64,000 nucleotides of DNA from the NCBI GenBank assembly GCA_963790875.1, contig CAWBQT010000017.1, positions 1 through 64,000 of the forward strand, in the 5' to 3' direction. Below the pieces are notes generated by a model, which was not told where the DNA came from, did not search any database, and saw only the letters and a program-made list of their open reading frames with translations. Positions 8,357-17,840 of this stretch are shown piece by piece. Origin of the DNA: AP-15 sp963790875 (GTDB lineage Bacteria > Pseudomonadota > Alphaproteobacteria > ATCC43930 > CGMCC-115725). Each line of letters opens with the position of its first letter. The stretch's first letter is position 1. The position numbers were made by a program, and so were the translations under genes.

Positions 8357-9451
8357 ATGCCCGACGCCTATGCGCTCATCCGCCCGCTGCTTTTCCGCCT
8401 GCCGGCCGAGCGCGCGCACGGCGTGGCGCTGGCGGCGATCGCCACCGGGTTCGACCGATGGCTGCTCGACCGGACCGCGCCACCGTCGCCGCCGATCCTG
8501 GCGCAGCGTGTGTGGGGGCTCGACTTTCCGAACCCGATCGGTCTCGCCGCCGGGTTCGACAAGAACGCCCGGATCGCGAATGCGGTGCGGCGCTGGGGTT
8601 TCGGCTTTGTCGAGATCGGTACCGTCACGCCGCGCCCGCAGCGCGGCAACCCGCGGCCGCGACTTTTTCGCCTCGCCGAGGACGCGGCGATCGTCAACCG
8701 GATGGGGTTCAACAACGACGGTCTCGAACGGGTCGCACGGCGGCTGGCGCGGATGCCGCGGCGCGGCATCCGCGGCCTCAATCTCGGAGCTAACCGCGAC
8801 AGCGCCGATCCCGCCGCCGATTACGCGGCCGGCATCCGCCGCAGCGCCGGGCTCGCCGACTATCTCGTCGTCAATGTGTCGTCGCCGAACACGCCGGGGC
8901 TGCGCGATCTGCAGCGCCGCGCGCGCCTCGAGGCGCTGCTCTCCCGGCTGATCGCGGCACGCGACACCAGCGGGCGGCGCACCCCGCTGTTGCTGAAGAT
9001 CGCTCCCGACCTCACGCCGGCGGAGCGCTGCGGCATTGCCGAAGTGGCCGTTGCGGCCGGCATCGACGGCCTCGTCGTCGCCAACACGACCGTCGAGCGG
9101 CCCGCCGGGCTCAGGAGCCGCGCCGCCTCCGAGACCGGCGGCTTGAGCGGCAAGCCGCTATTCGCCCCATCGACGGCGCTGCTGGCCGAGATGCACCGGC
9201 TGACCGAGGGGCGGCTGCCGCTCGTCGGCGTCGGCGGCGTCGCCGGCGCCGCCGACGCCTATGCCAAGATTCGCGCCGGCGCCAGCCTCGTGCAGCTCTA
9301 TACGGCGCTCGTCTTTTCGGGTCCGGCGCTCGTAGGCCGGATCGAGCGCGATCTCGCCCGGCTGTTGCGGGCGGATGGTTTCGGCTCGATCGCCGAGGCG
9401 GTCGGCGCCGCGCCGCGGCCGCCGACGAAGAATACCGCCGCCGTCGCCTGA
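8357..9451 (+). CDS. pyrD: Dihydroorotate dehydrogenase (quinone)
   Basis: Class 2 enzyme of 364 residues; it oxidises dihydroorotate to orotate in pyrimidine synthesis and passes electrons to membrane quinone. Visible are the FMN-site segments NPIGLAAGFDKNARI (59-73) and NRMGFNNDG (114-122), the NVSSPNTPGLR active-site loop with its catalytic serine (about 173-183), and the C-terminal phosphate-binding stretch GVGGVAGAADAYAK followed by GASLVQLYTALVF. The N-terminal helix region of about 45 residues, typical of the membrane-associated class, is present. The gene stands alone with no other pyr gene in the window. Confidence 0.96.
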   Translation: MPDAYALIRPLLFRLPAERAHGVALAAIATGFDRWLLDRTAPPSPPILAQRVWGLDFPNPIGLAAGFDKNARIANAVRRWGFGFVEIGTVTPRPQRGNPRPRLFRLAEDAAIVNRMGFNNDGLERVARRLARMPRRGIRGLNLGANRDSADPAADYAAGIRRSAGLADYLVVNVSSPNTPGLRDLQRRARLEALLSRLIAARDTSGRRTPLLLKIAPDLTPAERCGIAEVAVAAGIDGLVVANTTVERPAGLRSRAASETGGLSGKPLFAPSTALLAEMHRLTEGRLPLVGVGGVAGAADAYAKIRAGASLVQLYTALVFSGPALVGRIERDLARLLRADGFGSIAEAVGAAPRPPTKNTAAVA

Positions 9452-9458
9452 GATCGGC

Positions 9459-9755
9459 TCAGCATGGCGGCGCCTGGCCGGGATCGCCCTCCTGCCCGCG
9501 CGACGCCGCCTCAACCAGACGGAGAAATTCGTTCAGGGTCTCGCAAATGCGCAGCTGGCGGTGCGGGTCCGCGCGTACCTCGGCACAGAATGTTTGGCGA
9601 TCGTGCCGCGCCTCCTCGAGCCGACGATAGCTAAACGAACTCCTTAGCCCCTCGCCCGTTGTAAAAATATCGTAACAGTACCTGCCACCGCGTTCGATCA
9701 GCGGTCCAATCAACACCTCGCCCTGCGTCATTCCATCTCGCCTCGATATTTGCAT
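9459..9755 (-). CDS. Hypothetical protein
   Basis: A 98-residue product lies on the minus strand, 7 bases from the end of pyrD (convergent). The central part MTQGEVLIGPLIERGGRYCY, FSYRRLEEARHDRQTF looks like folded protein rather than antisense noise, and third-position GC is lower than in shadow frames. An internal ATG at 9731 is an equally likely start (90 residues). No family is recognised. The C terminus is Pro/Gly rich and probably disordered. Confidence 0.45.
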   Translation of the reverse strand: MQISRRDGMTQGEVLIGPLIERGGRYCYDIFTTGEGLRSSFSYRRLEEARHDRQTFCAEVRADPHRQLRICETLNEFLRLVEAASRGQEGDPGQAPPC

Positions 9756-9922
9756 CGCTGCTTCGATCCGAACAGAGAGAGCGCGCCAGCGTTCCGGTTA
9801 CTGTTGTAACAATTGTAACCCCGATTTCATAGCACGACGGAGTCTGCCACTACGGGCCCGGCAAGGCAACCGGCATTGCCGGCTTGACGCTCAAGCCTGG
9901 ATCGTCGAGCTTTGGCCGCAGC

Positions 9923-10795
9923 ATGCAGCTTCGGCTCATTACCGGCGTCGGCGAGCTGGCCCCGCGCTATGACGGCTTCATCGTCGATCTGTGGGGGGTC
10001 GTGCATGACGGCGTGGCGCCGCTGCCCGGGGCGGTCGCCTGTCTTTACGCCCTTGTCGTCGCCGGCAAACGCATCGTCCTCTTGTCGAATGCACCACGCC
10101 GCGCCGACGACGTGGTGCGGCGCATCACCGCCATCGGCGTCCCGCAGGACGGCTATCACGCGGTGATGTCGTCGGGCGAAGAGGCGTGGCAATGCCTCCA
10201 TCGGCGCGACGATCCATTCTATCGGACGCTCGGTCGCCGCTGCCTGCATATCGGCTCGGACCGCGACCTCGAAATCCGCGAGGGGCTCGAACTCGATTTC
10301 GTCGATAGGCCCGAGGCAGCCGAATTCATCCTCAACACCGGGCCGGCCGGGTGGGACGACACGATCGAGGATTACGCAGGAGTGCTGCGTCGCGCCCTCG
10401 CCTGCCGCCTGCCGATGGTCTGCGCCAACCCCGACCTCGTCGTCATGCACGGCGACAGGCTGGCCCTGTGCGCCGGCGCGCTGGCGCAATGGTATAAGGC
10501 GGCGGGCGGCCGGGTGCGCTCGCACGGCAAGCCCGATCCTTCGGTTTACGGGGCCTGTCTCAGGCTCCTCGGCACCGCCGACCGGAGGCGCCTCCTCGCC
10601 GTCGGCGACAGCCTGCGCACCGACATCGCCGGCGCCGCCGCCGCCGGGATCGACAGCCTTCTCGTCGCCGGCGGCATTCATGCCGAGGAATTCGGCATGC
10701 TCGGGGGTGAGGAACCGGACCTCGACCGCGTCGCCGCAACGCTGCGCGCCGGCTGCTACCATCCGGCAGCCGTCACCCGCCGCTTCAGCTGGTGA
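9923..10795 (+). CDS. HAD-superfamily class IIA hydrolase (TIGR01459-like)
   Basis: A 290-residue phosphatase-like protein of the NagD/PGP group. The first HAD motif is DLWGVVHDG (residues 22-30), in the variant form with Trp typical of the TIGR01459 set; VLLSNAPRRADD is the second motif, and the last is VGDSLRTDIAGAAAAGID. The class IIA cap lies between. An upstream in-frame ATG at 9884 adds 13 residues, but the start at 9923 places the first motif where the family usually has it. The substrate of this group is not established. Confidence 0.85.
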   Translation: MQLRLITGVGELAPRYDGFIVDLWGVVHDGVAPLPGAVACLYALVVAGKRIVLLSNAPRRADDVVRRITAIGVPQDGYHAVMSSGEEAWQCLHRRDDPFYRTLGRRCLHIGSDRDLEIREGLELDFVDRPEAAEFILNTGPAGWDDTIEDYAGVLRRALACRLPMVCANPDLVVMHGDRLALCAGALAQWYKAAGGRVRSHGKPDPSVYGACLRLLGTADRRRLLAVGDSLRTDIAGAAAAGIDSLLVAGGIHAEEFGMLGGEEPDLDRVAATLRAGCYHPAAVTRRFSW

Positions 10796-10801
10796 TGCCG
10801 G

Positions 10802-11146
10802 TCAATCGGCGGGCTTGTGCAGGATCGCCGCGCGCAGCCCGGTCGGGTAGCCGAGGCCGAGCGGGGTCAGAGCCGCGCCGCCCCGGGCCAGCGAGCGGAC
10901 CAGCCCCTTGCGTTCGAGCGCCGCCCATACCGCCGGGTTGTGCAGGCCGGTCGCGTCACGCGAGGCGACAACGGCATCGCCGAGGTGGAAATGGTCGCCA
11001 TGCAGCTGCGGCAAGCCGGCGATGGCAATCTCCCCGGGCGCCTCGGCCGGCGCCGAATACGCCGGCAGGCTCGCCAGTTCCTGGAGAAGGGTCAAGGTCT
11101 TCAGCTGCAATGCATTGAGTTGCAGCGGGTTGCGTCGCGGCGGCAT
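10802..11146 (-). CDS. Conserved hypothetical protein
   Basis: A 114-residue protein starts MPPRRNPLQLNALQLKTLTL, with a Leu-rich N terminus, a middle segment LPQLHGDHFHLGDAVVASRD and a C-terminal part NPAVWAALERKGLVR that reads like a small winged-helix fold. It begins 9 bases after the end of the EEP-family gene on the same strand, so the two are probably one operon. No named family is recognised. It is convergent with the HAD hydrolase gene, with 6 bases between stops. Confidence 0.65.
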   Translation of the reverse strand: MPPRRNPLQLNALQLKTLTLLQELASLPAYSAPAEAPGEIAIAGLPQLHGDHFHLGDAVVASRDATGLHNPAVWAALERKGLVRSLARGGAALTPLGLGYPTGLRAAILHKPAD

Positions 11147-11155
11147 CGCCCTTGT

Positions 11156-12022
11156 TTAGGCGGGCAGGCCGGCCGCCGCAACCGCCCCGCGCGCCGATCT
11201 CGCCCGGCGGCGATCGGACGGCGTTAGCGCCGGCCGCCAGCTCCGCTGTTCGCCCCAGGCCAGCCGCCCGACCAGCGGAAGGTGGTCGGAGGCGAGCCGG
11301 GCGAGCGGCGAGCGATCGACGGCAAGCTCGCGCAATGCCGCCGGCCCGTCGAGATAGATCCGATCGAGCGCCAGCATCGGCATCCAGGACGGAAAAGTGC
11401 GCGGCGCGGCACTCGGCCCAAGGCAGCGGTCGAGCGTGCCGATGGCGCCGGCGCGGCCGCGCCATTCGTTGAGATCGCCCATCACCAACAGCGCGTCGGC
11501 GCCGGGCCGCGTCGCCGCCGCCCTCTCGCCGAGGGCGGCGATCAACCGGTTCGCCTGCAGCCGTCGCTCCAGGGCCGAGAGGCCGAAATGGGTCGCGACG
11601 ACGCGCAGGACGCGATCGCCGACCAGAAGATCGGCGGCGACGGCGCTGCGCGGCGCGAGCCCGGGAAGGCTCAGATCGACGGTGTTCGCGGCCAGCACCG
11701 GAAAGCGGGTCAGGATCGCATTGCCGATCCGCCGGCGGCGGTCGCGCAGCCCGGCGCCGAGCACGATCTGCCGGCCCGTGGCCTCGGCAAGATAGGCCCA
11801 TTGGTCCGCGTGCCGCCCGATCCGTCGACGCGCCGCGACCTCCTGCAAGCAGGCGATGTCGGCGTCGATCGCACGCAACACGGCGGCGATCCGGCCCGGG
11901 TCGTATTGCCGGTCGATGCCGACGCAGGCGTGGATGTTGTAGGTGACGATCTTGATCGAACTCGCGGTGGCCGGAACGGCGGCAAAGCCGAGGCCGGGCA
12001 CGGCGACGCTGTCGTCGGGCAT
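11156..12022 (-). CDS. Endonuclease/exonuclease/phosphatase family protein
   Basis: A 288-residue EEP-fold hydrolase. The catalytic motifs are in order: VTYNIHACVG (about 26-35), CLQEVAARR with the metal-binding Glu61, GDLNEWRG and SDHLPLVG with the catalytic His. The family includes phosphodiesterases acting on phospholipids, nucleic acids and small phosphates; these motifs do not fix the substrate. There is no obvious signal peptide, so it is likely cytoplasmic. It heads a two-gene unit with the 114-residue hypothetical protein. Confidence 0.88.
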   Translation of the reverse strand: MPDDSVAVPGLGFAAVPATASSIKIVTYNIHACVGIDRQYDPGRIAAVLRAIDADIACLQEVAARRRIGRHADQWAYLAEATGRQIVLGAGLRDRRRRIGNAILTRFPVLAANTVDLSLPGLAPRSAVAADLLVGDRVLRVVATHFGLSALERRLQANRLIAALGERAAATRPGADALLVMGDLNEWRGRAGAIGTLDRCLGPSAAPRTFPSWMPMLALDRIYLDGPAALRELAVDRSPLARLASDHLPLVGRLAWGEQRSWRPALTPSDRRRARSARGAVAAAGLPA

Positions 12023-12358
12023 CAGCCGCTCTCGATGGCCGCGGCAACGACAGGCTCGAGCATCACTGCGACTATCACCTGAAACCGCTCTGCGAGCTTC
12101 CTAAAGCTGTGTTGACGAGAAGTGAAGAGGCGCGCGGCAGCCATTCGTCCCTGTCATATGGTCGCGGCAACGCGCGACTGCAGAGCAGCCCCGGCGCCGC
12201 TCGGGCGCGGCACAGCGCCGCGCATCCGGCGTCGGATAAGCCCCGAGCGGCGCAAACATCCCCAATTCGCCGCCCGTCTCGCACCGCACTGGCCGGCGGC
12301 TTGACAATATTGCCGGGCAAATCTACGGCTCGGCCTTCACAATTGGTGCCAGAATCTG
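12023..12358. other. Divergent intergenic region
   Basis: This 336-bp region lies between the divergent EEP-family and homospermidine synthase genes. It must contain both promoters, but no consensus -35/-10 pair, operator or gene could be identified with confidence. Confidence 0.5.
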
Positions 12359-13774
12359 ATGCTTGCGCAGAAGCATACCCGTCTTTCCGGGCGGCTCGTG
12401 ATCGTCGGCTTCGGCAGCATCGGTCAGGGCGTCCTGCCGCTGCTGCTCCGCCATCTCGAGATCGCCCCGCGACAGATCACGATCGTGACGGCGGAGCCGC
12501 GCGGCCGCGAGGTTGCGGCCGAATACGGCATCGCCTTCGTCGAGACCGCGCTGACCCGCGACAATTATCGCGCCGTGCTGGCGCCGCGGCTTGGCCCGGG
12601 GGATTTTCTGCTCAACGTCTCGGTCGACGTGTCGAGCGTGGCGCTGATCGAGTTCTGCCAGGGGCAGGGCGCCCTCTATCTCGACACCTGCATCGAGCCT
12701 TGGCCCGGCGGTTACACCGATCCCGCGCTGCCGCCCGCGGCACGCTCGAATTACGCGCTGCGCGAAACCGCACTCGACCTCGGCCACCGCTATCCGGCGG
12801 GGCCGACCGCGGTCGTCACGCACGGCGCCAACCCGGGGCTGGTCTCGCATTTCGTCAAGCAGGCGCTCGTCGACCTCGCGGCCGAAGCCGGGTTCGATGC
12901 GACGCTTCCCGCGGCGCAGGGCGACTGGGCCCGCCTCGCGCGGCGGCTCGGCATCAAGGCGATCCATATCGCCGAGCGCGACACCCAGGTCGCGACGATC
13001 CCAAAGGACCCCGGCGAGTTCGTCAATACCTGGTCGATCGACGGCTTCGTCAGCGAGGGTTCGCAGCCGGCCGAGCTTGGCTGGGGCACGCATGAGCGGC
13101 ATTTTCCGTCCGACGGCAGAAGACATGATTTCGGCAGCGGTGCGGCGATCTATCTGTTGCGGCCGGGCGCAGGAACCCGGGTGCGCAGCTGGACGCCGCT
13201 CGAAGGCCCCTATCACGGTTTTCTGATCACGCATGGCGAATCGATCTCGATTGCCGATTATCTGACGATCGCCGAGGGTGCTTCGGCCGGCTATCGCCCG
13301 ACCTGCCACTACGCCTACCACCCCTGCGACGACGCGGTCTTGAGCCTGCACGAATTCGCCGGCAAGAACTGGCATCTGCAGCCGAGGAAGCGGCTGATGA
13401 TGGACGAGATCGCCAAGGGGGTTGACGAGCTCGGCGTCTTGCTGATGGGCGCGCCGCAAGGCGTCTACTGGTACGGCTCGCGGCTGTCGATCGACGAGGC
13501 GCGCCGCGTGGCGCCGCACAACAACGCGACCTCGCTGCAGGTGACGGCAGCGGTGTTGGCCGGCGTCGTCTGGGCGATCGAGCATCCGCGCGCCGGCGTC
13601 GTCGAGCCGGAGGCGCTCGATTTCGCCCGCATCATCGAGATCGCGCGCCCCTATCTCGGCGACGTCGTCGGCGTGCATGGCGATTGGACGCCGCTTGCCG
13701 GCCGCGAGAGCCTGTTCCCCGAGGAACTCGACCGCGACGACCCCTGGCAGTTCAAGAACATCCGCGTCGTCTAA
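12359..13774 (+). CDS. hss: Homospermidine synthase
   Basis: A 471-residue NAD-dependent enzyme that makes sym-homospermidine from putrescine, in the saccharopine-dehydrogenase-like superfamily. A Rossmann glycine motif IVGFGSIGQGVLP is at residues 14-26. Further recognisable blocks are LLNVSVDVSSVALIEFC, YLDTCIEPWPGGY, THGANPGLVSHFVKQAL and YHPCDDAVLSLHEF. Length matches bacterial Hss. Putrescine could come from the decarboxylase gene at 34749, though the two are 21 kb apart. Homospermidine is the usual long polyamine of many alphaproteobacteria. Confidence 0.95.
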   Translation: MLAQKHTRLSGRLVIVGFGSIGQGVLPLLLRHLEIAPRQITIVTAEPRGREVAAEYGIAFVETALTRDNYRAVLAPRLGPGDFLLNVSVDVSSVALIEFCQGQGALYLDTCIEPWPGGYTDPALPPAARSNYALRETALDLGHRYPAGPTAVVTHGANPGLVSHFVKQALVDLAAEAGFDATLPAAQGDWARLARRLGIKAIHIAERDTQVATIPKDPGEFVNTWSIDGFVSEGSQPAELGWGTHERHFPSDGRRHDFGSGAAIYLLRPGAGTRVRSWTPLEGPYHGFLITHGESISIADYLTIAEGASAGYRPTCHYAYHPCDDAVLSLHEFAGKNWHLQPRKRLMMDEIAKGVDELGVLLMGAPQGVYWYGSRLSIDEARRVAPHNNATSLQVTAAVLAGVVWAIEHPRAGVVEPEALDFARIIEIARPYLGDVVGVHGDWTPLAGRESLFPEELDRDDPWQFKNIRVV

Positions 13775-13906
13775 GTCGGGTCAAAGGCCAGCCATGAAAA
13801 CCGCTATTCGCGCATGGTTGCCGGGGTTTACCGGCACGACCTGCGTTTAATCAAGGCGGGTGCACGGAACGAAACCGCCCGGTATTCAGCCCCTCCTTGA
13901 TCTTTT

Positions 13907-13968
13907 CGTCACCCCGGCGAAATCCGGGGCCCATTTCTGTTACGGATACCGGCTTTCGCCGGTATGAC
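13907..13968. repeat. REP-like double palindrome
   Basis: Two palindromes lie side by side in the gap between hss and the helicase gene: CCCCGGCGAAATCCGGGG (13912-13929) and ATACCGGCTTTCGCCGGTAT (13946-13965), bounded by CGTC and GAC. This is the common proteobacterial intergenic mosaic type. A close relative of the first palindrome sits inside the IS3 transposase gene at 52058-52075. Confidence 0.8.
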
Positions 13969-14026
13969 AAAGGATTTTGGTGCGTCCTTCGACTCGGTCG
14001 CAAATTGCGGGTAGAGAATTGGGCCC

Positions 14027-16810
14027 ATGGACGAGGGCGAGCTCGGATCCGCCATCGCCCGGCGGCCGGTGCTGATGCCGCGGGCCGGCGTTCTCGTCGC
14101 CGGCTTTCACGAGGCGCTGTGGCTCACCCCCGACGGCGAGATTGAGGCGCTGGCGCCGGAGGAGGCGGGCATCCGGGCATTGCGCGAACCGCCGATGCTG
14201 TGCCATGCCCGCGCCACCGCCCGGCGGCTCGCGCTAGCCGGCTTTCCGTCCTTCGACCTCCTCGAACTCTATGCCTTTGTCTACCCGGCGCGATTTTGCG
14301 TGCCGACGGCGCGCGGCCTGGCGGAAGCGCTGGGTCTGCCGCGGCCGACCCGGCCGGCCGACGCCTGCGTCAGTCTGGCGGGTGCGGCGCGCAGCCTGCT
14401 CGAAGCGCTCGGCGCCGAGACCGACCCCGAGCTGCGTGCCGTTGCCGAGGCAATGCGGCGGGGCGGCTGGCTGTGGGCGCCAGCGGTGCTCGCGGCGCTG
14501 CCGCCGTCGGATCCTGTAGCGCCTGGCGCCGGCCGGCGGGCCGCCGCCGGACTGCGCGTCTGGACGCGGCTCGACGAGTGGAGCGAGAGCGCGCCGCCGC
14601 CGCCCCCCGGCCATCTGCCGGTGAGCCCGGAGGAGGCCCGTTCCCGGCTCGCCGGGCTGCTCGGCGCCGCCGCCGAGCCGCGCCCGGAGCAGGCCGACTA
14701 CGCCGCCGCGGTGGCCGCCGCCTTCGCCCCGCGCGAGGCGCCGGGCCGGCCGCATGCGGTGCTCGCCGAGGCCGGCACCGGCGTCGGCAAGACCCTCGGC
14801 TATATCGCGCCGGCAAGCTTGTGGGCCGAGAAGAACCGCGGCGCGCTCTGGATCTCGACCTTCACCCGCAACCTGCAGAGCCAGATCGGCGCCGAGCTCG
14901 ACCGCCTCTATCCCGACCCGGAGGTGAAGCGCCGCCGCGTCGTCGTCCGCAAGGGGCGGGAAAATTTCCTCTGTCTGCTCAATTACGAGGAGGCGGCGAG
15001 CGCCGCGGCGCTGCGGCCGGGCGGCCCGTCGCCGCATCTCGGGCTGATCGCCCGCTGGATCCTGGCGAGCGAGGCCGGCGATCTGGTCGCCGGCGACTTC
15101 CCGGGCTGGCTCGCCGAGCTGATCGGGCGGGGCCGGGTCAATGCGCTCGCCGACCGGCGGGGCGAATGCGTGCATTCCGTCTGCCCGCATTTCCGGCGCT
15201 GCTTTGTAGAACGGAATATCCGCGCGGCGCGGCAGGCGCGAATCGTCGTCGCCAACCACGCGCTCGTCATGGCGCAGGCGGCCGCGGGCGGGCTCGACGA
15301 TGCGACATTGCCGACGCGCTATGTGTTCGACGAGGGCCACCACCTCCTGGAAGCGGCCGACAATGCCTTTGCCTTGCGGCTGTCGGGCCAGGAGGGCCGC
15401 GAGCTGCGGCGCTGGATCGTCGGCGCCGAGGGCGCGCGCTCGCGCGCCCGCGGCCTGCGCCGGCGCCTCGGCGATCTCGTCGAAGGCGACGAGGAGGGTG
15501 GGAAGGCCCTGCTCGAAGTTTTGGGCGCCGCCCGCATCCTGCCCGGCGACGGCTGGCCACAGCGGGTCGCCGAAGGCCGCGGCGCGCAGTCTTTCGAGAG
15601 CTTTCTGGTCCTGGTGCGGCAGCAGGTGCTGGCGCGCGCCGCCGCTGCCGAGGCCGGCTACGGGCTCGAAGCCGAGGCGCGTCCGCCGATCGACGGGCTG
15701 GTCGCGGCGGCGGCGCTGCTGGCACAGGGGCTCGAACGGCTCGCGGCGGCGCTGGAGCGGCTCGCCACGGGTTTGCGTCGCCGGCTCGAGGACCCGGAGA
15801 ACCCGCCCGACCCCGGTCTGCGCCAGCGCCTCGATGCGACGGTCCGCGGTCTCGACCGGCGCCGGGTCGATCAGCTCGCCGCCTGGGCGCGGCTGTTGCG
15901 CGATCTCGCCGAGCCGGCCGGCCGCGACACCGTCGAGTGGCTGGCGCTCGACCGCGCCGAGGGTCTCGAAACCGATGTCGCGGTGCACCGCAACTGGGTC
16001 GACCCGGGGAGGCCGTTTGCCGAACTGGTGGCAAGCCAGGCGCATGGGCTCGTCGTCACCTCGGCGACGCTGACCGACGGCGGCGGTCTGCGCGATGGCG
16101 GCGACCCCGACCACGCTTGGCGCGCGGCCGAAGCCGAGACCGGCTTGCGCCACCTGCCGGACCGGCCCGCCGCCGCGCGCATCGCCTCCCCGTTCGACTA
16201 TCGGGAGCAGACCCGGATCTTCGTTGTCGACGACGTGCCGCGCAGCGATATCGGCCAGGTCGCGGCGGCCTATGCGACCTTGTTCATGGCGGCGCGCGGC
16301 GGCGCGCTCGGCCTCTTCACCGCGATCGCCCGGCTGCGCGCCGTCCATCAGCGCATCGCCCCGGCGCTTGAGGCGCAAGGCCTGATGCTGCTCGCCCAGC
16401 ACGTCGACGCGATGTCGACCGCGACGCTCATCGACATCTTTCGCGCCGAGGAGGATTCCTGCCTGCTCGGCACCGATGCGGTGCGCGACGGCGTCGATGT
16501 TCCGGGCCGCTCGCTGCGCCTCCTGGTGTTCGACCGAGTGCCCTGGCCGCGGCCCGACATCCTGCAGCGCGCCCGGCGCGAGGCCTTCGGCGGCGCGCGC
16601 TACCCGGAGCGGATCGCCCGGCTGCGGCTGCGCCAAGCCTATGGCCGGCTGATCCGGCGCGCCGACGATCGCGGCGTGTTTGCTATCCTCGATCGCGCCC
16701 TGCCGTCGCGTCTCCTGGCCGCCTTCCCGCCAAACGTGCCGGTGGTCCGCCTGCCGCTCGCCGCGGCGGCGGCGGCGACGGCCGAGTTTCTCGGCACCCA
16801 ATGCTGTTGA
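14027..16810 (+). CDS. DinG/XPD-like ATP-dependent DNA helicase
   Basis: A 927-residue superfamily 2 helicase. Walker A is AEAGTGVGKT (247-256), the DEAH-type box is DEGH (435-438), and four cysteines that fit an iron-sulphur cluster are at 316, 381, 386 and 392. The C-terminal half contains GLVVTSATLTDGG (motif III region), GTDAVRDGVDVPG and RLRQAYGRLIRR (motif VI). The first 200 residues resemble the degenerate N-terminal region of alphaproteobacterial DinG-like helicases. Such enzymes unwind DNA 5' to 3' and act on R-loops or repair intermediates. A NYN/LOTUS protein gene follows 68 bases later. Confidence 0.92.
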   Translation: MDEGELGSAIARRPVLMPRAGVLVAGFHEALWLTPDGEIEALAPEEAGIRALREPPMLCHARATARRLALAGFPSFDLLELYAFVYPARFCVPTARGLAEALGLPRPTRPADACVSLAGAARSLLEALGAETDPELRAVAEAMRRGGWLWAPAVLAALPPSDPVAPGAGRRAAAGLRVWTRLDEWSESAPPPPPGHLPVSPEEARSRLAGLLGAAAEPRPEQADYAAAVAAAFAPREAPGRPHAVLAEAGTGVGKTLGYIAPASLWAEKNRGALWISTFTRNLQSQIGAELDRLYPDPEVKRRRVVVRKGRENFLCLLNYEEAASAAALRPGGPSPHLGLIARWILASEAGDLVAGDFPGWLAELIGRGRVNALADRRGECVHSVCPHFRRCFVERNIRAARQARIVVANHALVMAQAAAGGLDDATLPTRYVFDEGHHLLEAADNAFALRLSGQEGRELRRWIVGAEGARSRARGLRRRLGDLVEGDEEGGKALLEVLGAARILPGDGWPQRVAEGRGAQSFESFLVLVRQQVLARAAAAEAGYGLEAEARPPIDGLVAAAALLAQGLERLAAALERLATGLRRRLEDPENPPDPGLRQRLDATVRGLDRRRVDQLAAWARLLRDLAEPAGRDTVEWLALDRAEGLETDVAVHRNWVDPGRPFAELVASQAHGLVVTSATLTDGGGLRDGGDPDHAWRAAEAETGLRHLPDRPAAARIASPFDYREQTRIFVVDDVPRSDIGQVAAAYATLFMAARGGALGLFTAIARLRAVHQRIAPALEAQGLMLLAQHVDAMSTATLIDIFRAEEDSCLLGTDAVRDGVDVPGRSLRLLVFDRVPWPRPDILQRARREAFGGARYPERIARLRLRQAYGRLIRRADDRGVFAILDRALPSRLLAAFPPNVPVVRLPLAAAAAATAEFLGTQCC

Positions 16811-16878
16811 GGGCGCCGTATCGGCCAGCCATCCTGAATTGGTGACCCCTTTTGGGCACGAACAGCGGAGGTGCAAAC

Positions 16879-17640
16879 ATGCCGGAAGAAAGCCGCACCC
16901 GCCGGTTGGCGATCCTCATCGATGCCGACAACACATCGCCACGCATCGCCGCCGGACTTTTCGAGGAGGTCGCCAAGTTCGGTGAGGCAAGTGTCCGGCG
17001 GATCTATGGCGATTTCTCGGGTCAGCGCTTGAAGTCGTGGGTGGACATCCTGCAGAAATACGCGATCGATCCCTACCAGCAGTTTGCCTACAGGACTGGC
17101 AAGAACGCGTCCGACATCGCGCTGGTGATCGACGCTATGGACCTCTTGCACAGCGGCCGGCTCGACGGTTTCTGTCTCGTCTCTTCGGACAGCGACTTCA
17201 CGCGCCTCGCGTCTCGTCTGCGAGAACAGGGCGCCGATGTCTTCGGCTTCGGCGAGCAGAAGACGCCCGAGAGTTTCCGGCAGGCCTGCCGCAAGTTCAT
17301 TTACACGGAGAATTTGTTGCCCGAGGCGCAGGTTTCGGCTGTCGAAGAGGGACCTTCGACCAAGGCCCTGCAACCGCCGAGCGCGGCCATTCCTCTCTTG
17401 GACAGGGCCATGATGCAGATGGAGACCGAAGACGGCTGGGTTGGCTTGGGCGCCGTGGGGCAACGCCTGGCGAACATCGCCTCCGACTTCGACCCGCGCA
17501 CTTATGGCTATCGAAAACTGAGCGATCTGGTCCGCAAGACCGGCGCGTTCGAGATTGATCAGCCGGAGGGCCGAGCGATGCGGATCAGGGCTAAGCCGAA
17601 GCCGTCCAAGACCCGGGCCAAAGGAACAGCCGCCGAGTGA
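16879..17640 (+). CDS. NYN-domain protein with C-terminal OST-HTH/LOTUS domain
   Basis: A 253-residue protein. The NYN (PIN-like) nuclease fold has acidic positions in LILIDADNTS-like form at 13-18, NASDIALVIDAMDLL (Asp79 and Asp84 region) and CLVSSDSDFTRLA (Asp104, Asp106), the usual four-Asp metal site. After a linker (about 140-165), residues 170-245 (GWVGLGAVGQRL, RTYGYRKLSDLVRKTGAFEI) match a LOTUS/OST-HTH module, which binds RNA in other proteins. GGAGG at 16866-16870 fixes the start. RNA cleavage is expected by family but unproven. It is probably co-transcribed with the upstream helicase. Confidence 0.9.
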   Translation: MPEESRTRRLAILIDADNTSPRIAAGLFEEVAKFGEASVRRIYGDFSGQRLKSWVDILQKYAIDPYQQFAYRTGKNASDIALVIDAMDLLHSGRLDGFCLVSSDSDFTRLASRLREQGADVFGFGEQKTPESFRQACRKFIYTENLLPEAQVSAVEEGPSTKALQPPSAAIPLLDRAMMQMETEDGWVGLGAVGQRLANIASDFDPRTYGYRKLSDLVRKTGAFEIDQPEGRAMRIRAKPKPSKTRAKGTAAE

Positions 17641-17840
17641 GCCATCTTCGCCCACCCAGCCGCTTCGCCCCCGCAAAGACGCCCAAAGACGTCGCCGACC
17701 CCAATTCGGCCCGTCCAACCTTGCCATCGCCGGACTGGTCCGAGGCGGCGGTGGCGGCCGATTTTCTCGGCAATACCGACCCGTCTTGACAGGACTCCGC
17801 CGGTCTGGTCTCTCGCGCAGTCCCGTCGCGGAGCCAAACC

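Noticed and set aside
12323..13678. 451-codon minus-strand frame over homospermidine synthase
   Set aside because: Antisense shadow with no recognisable domain.
14234..16876. 880-codon open frame antisense to the DinG-like helicase
   Set aside because: Shadow of a GC-rich gene; low-complexity Arg/Ala/Gly sequence with no motif, while the plus strand has complete helicase motifs.
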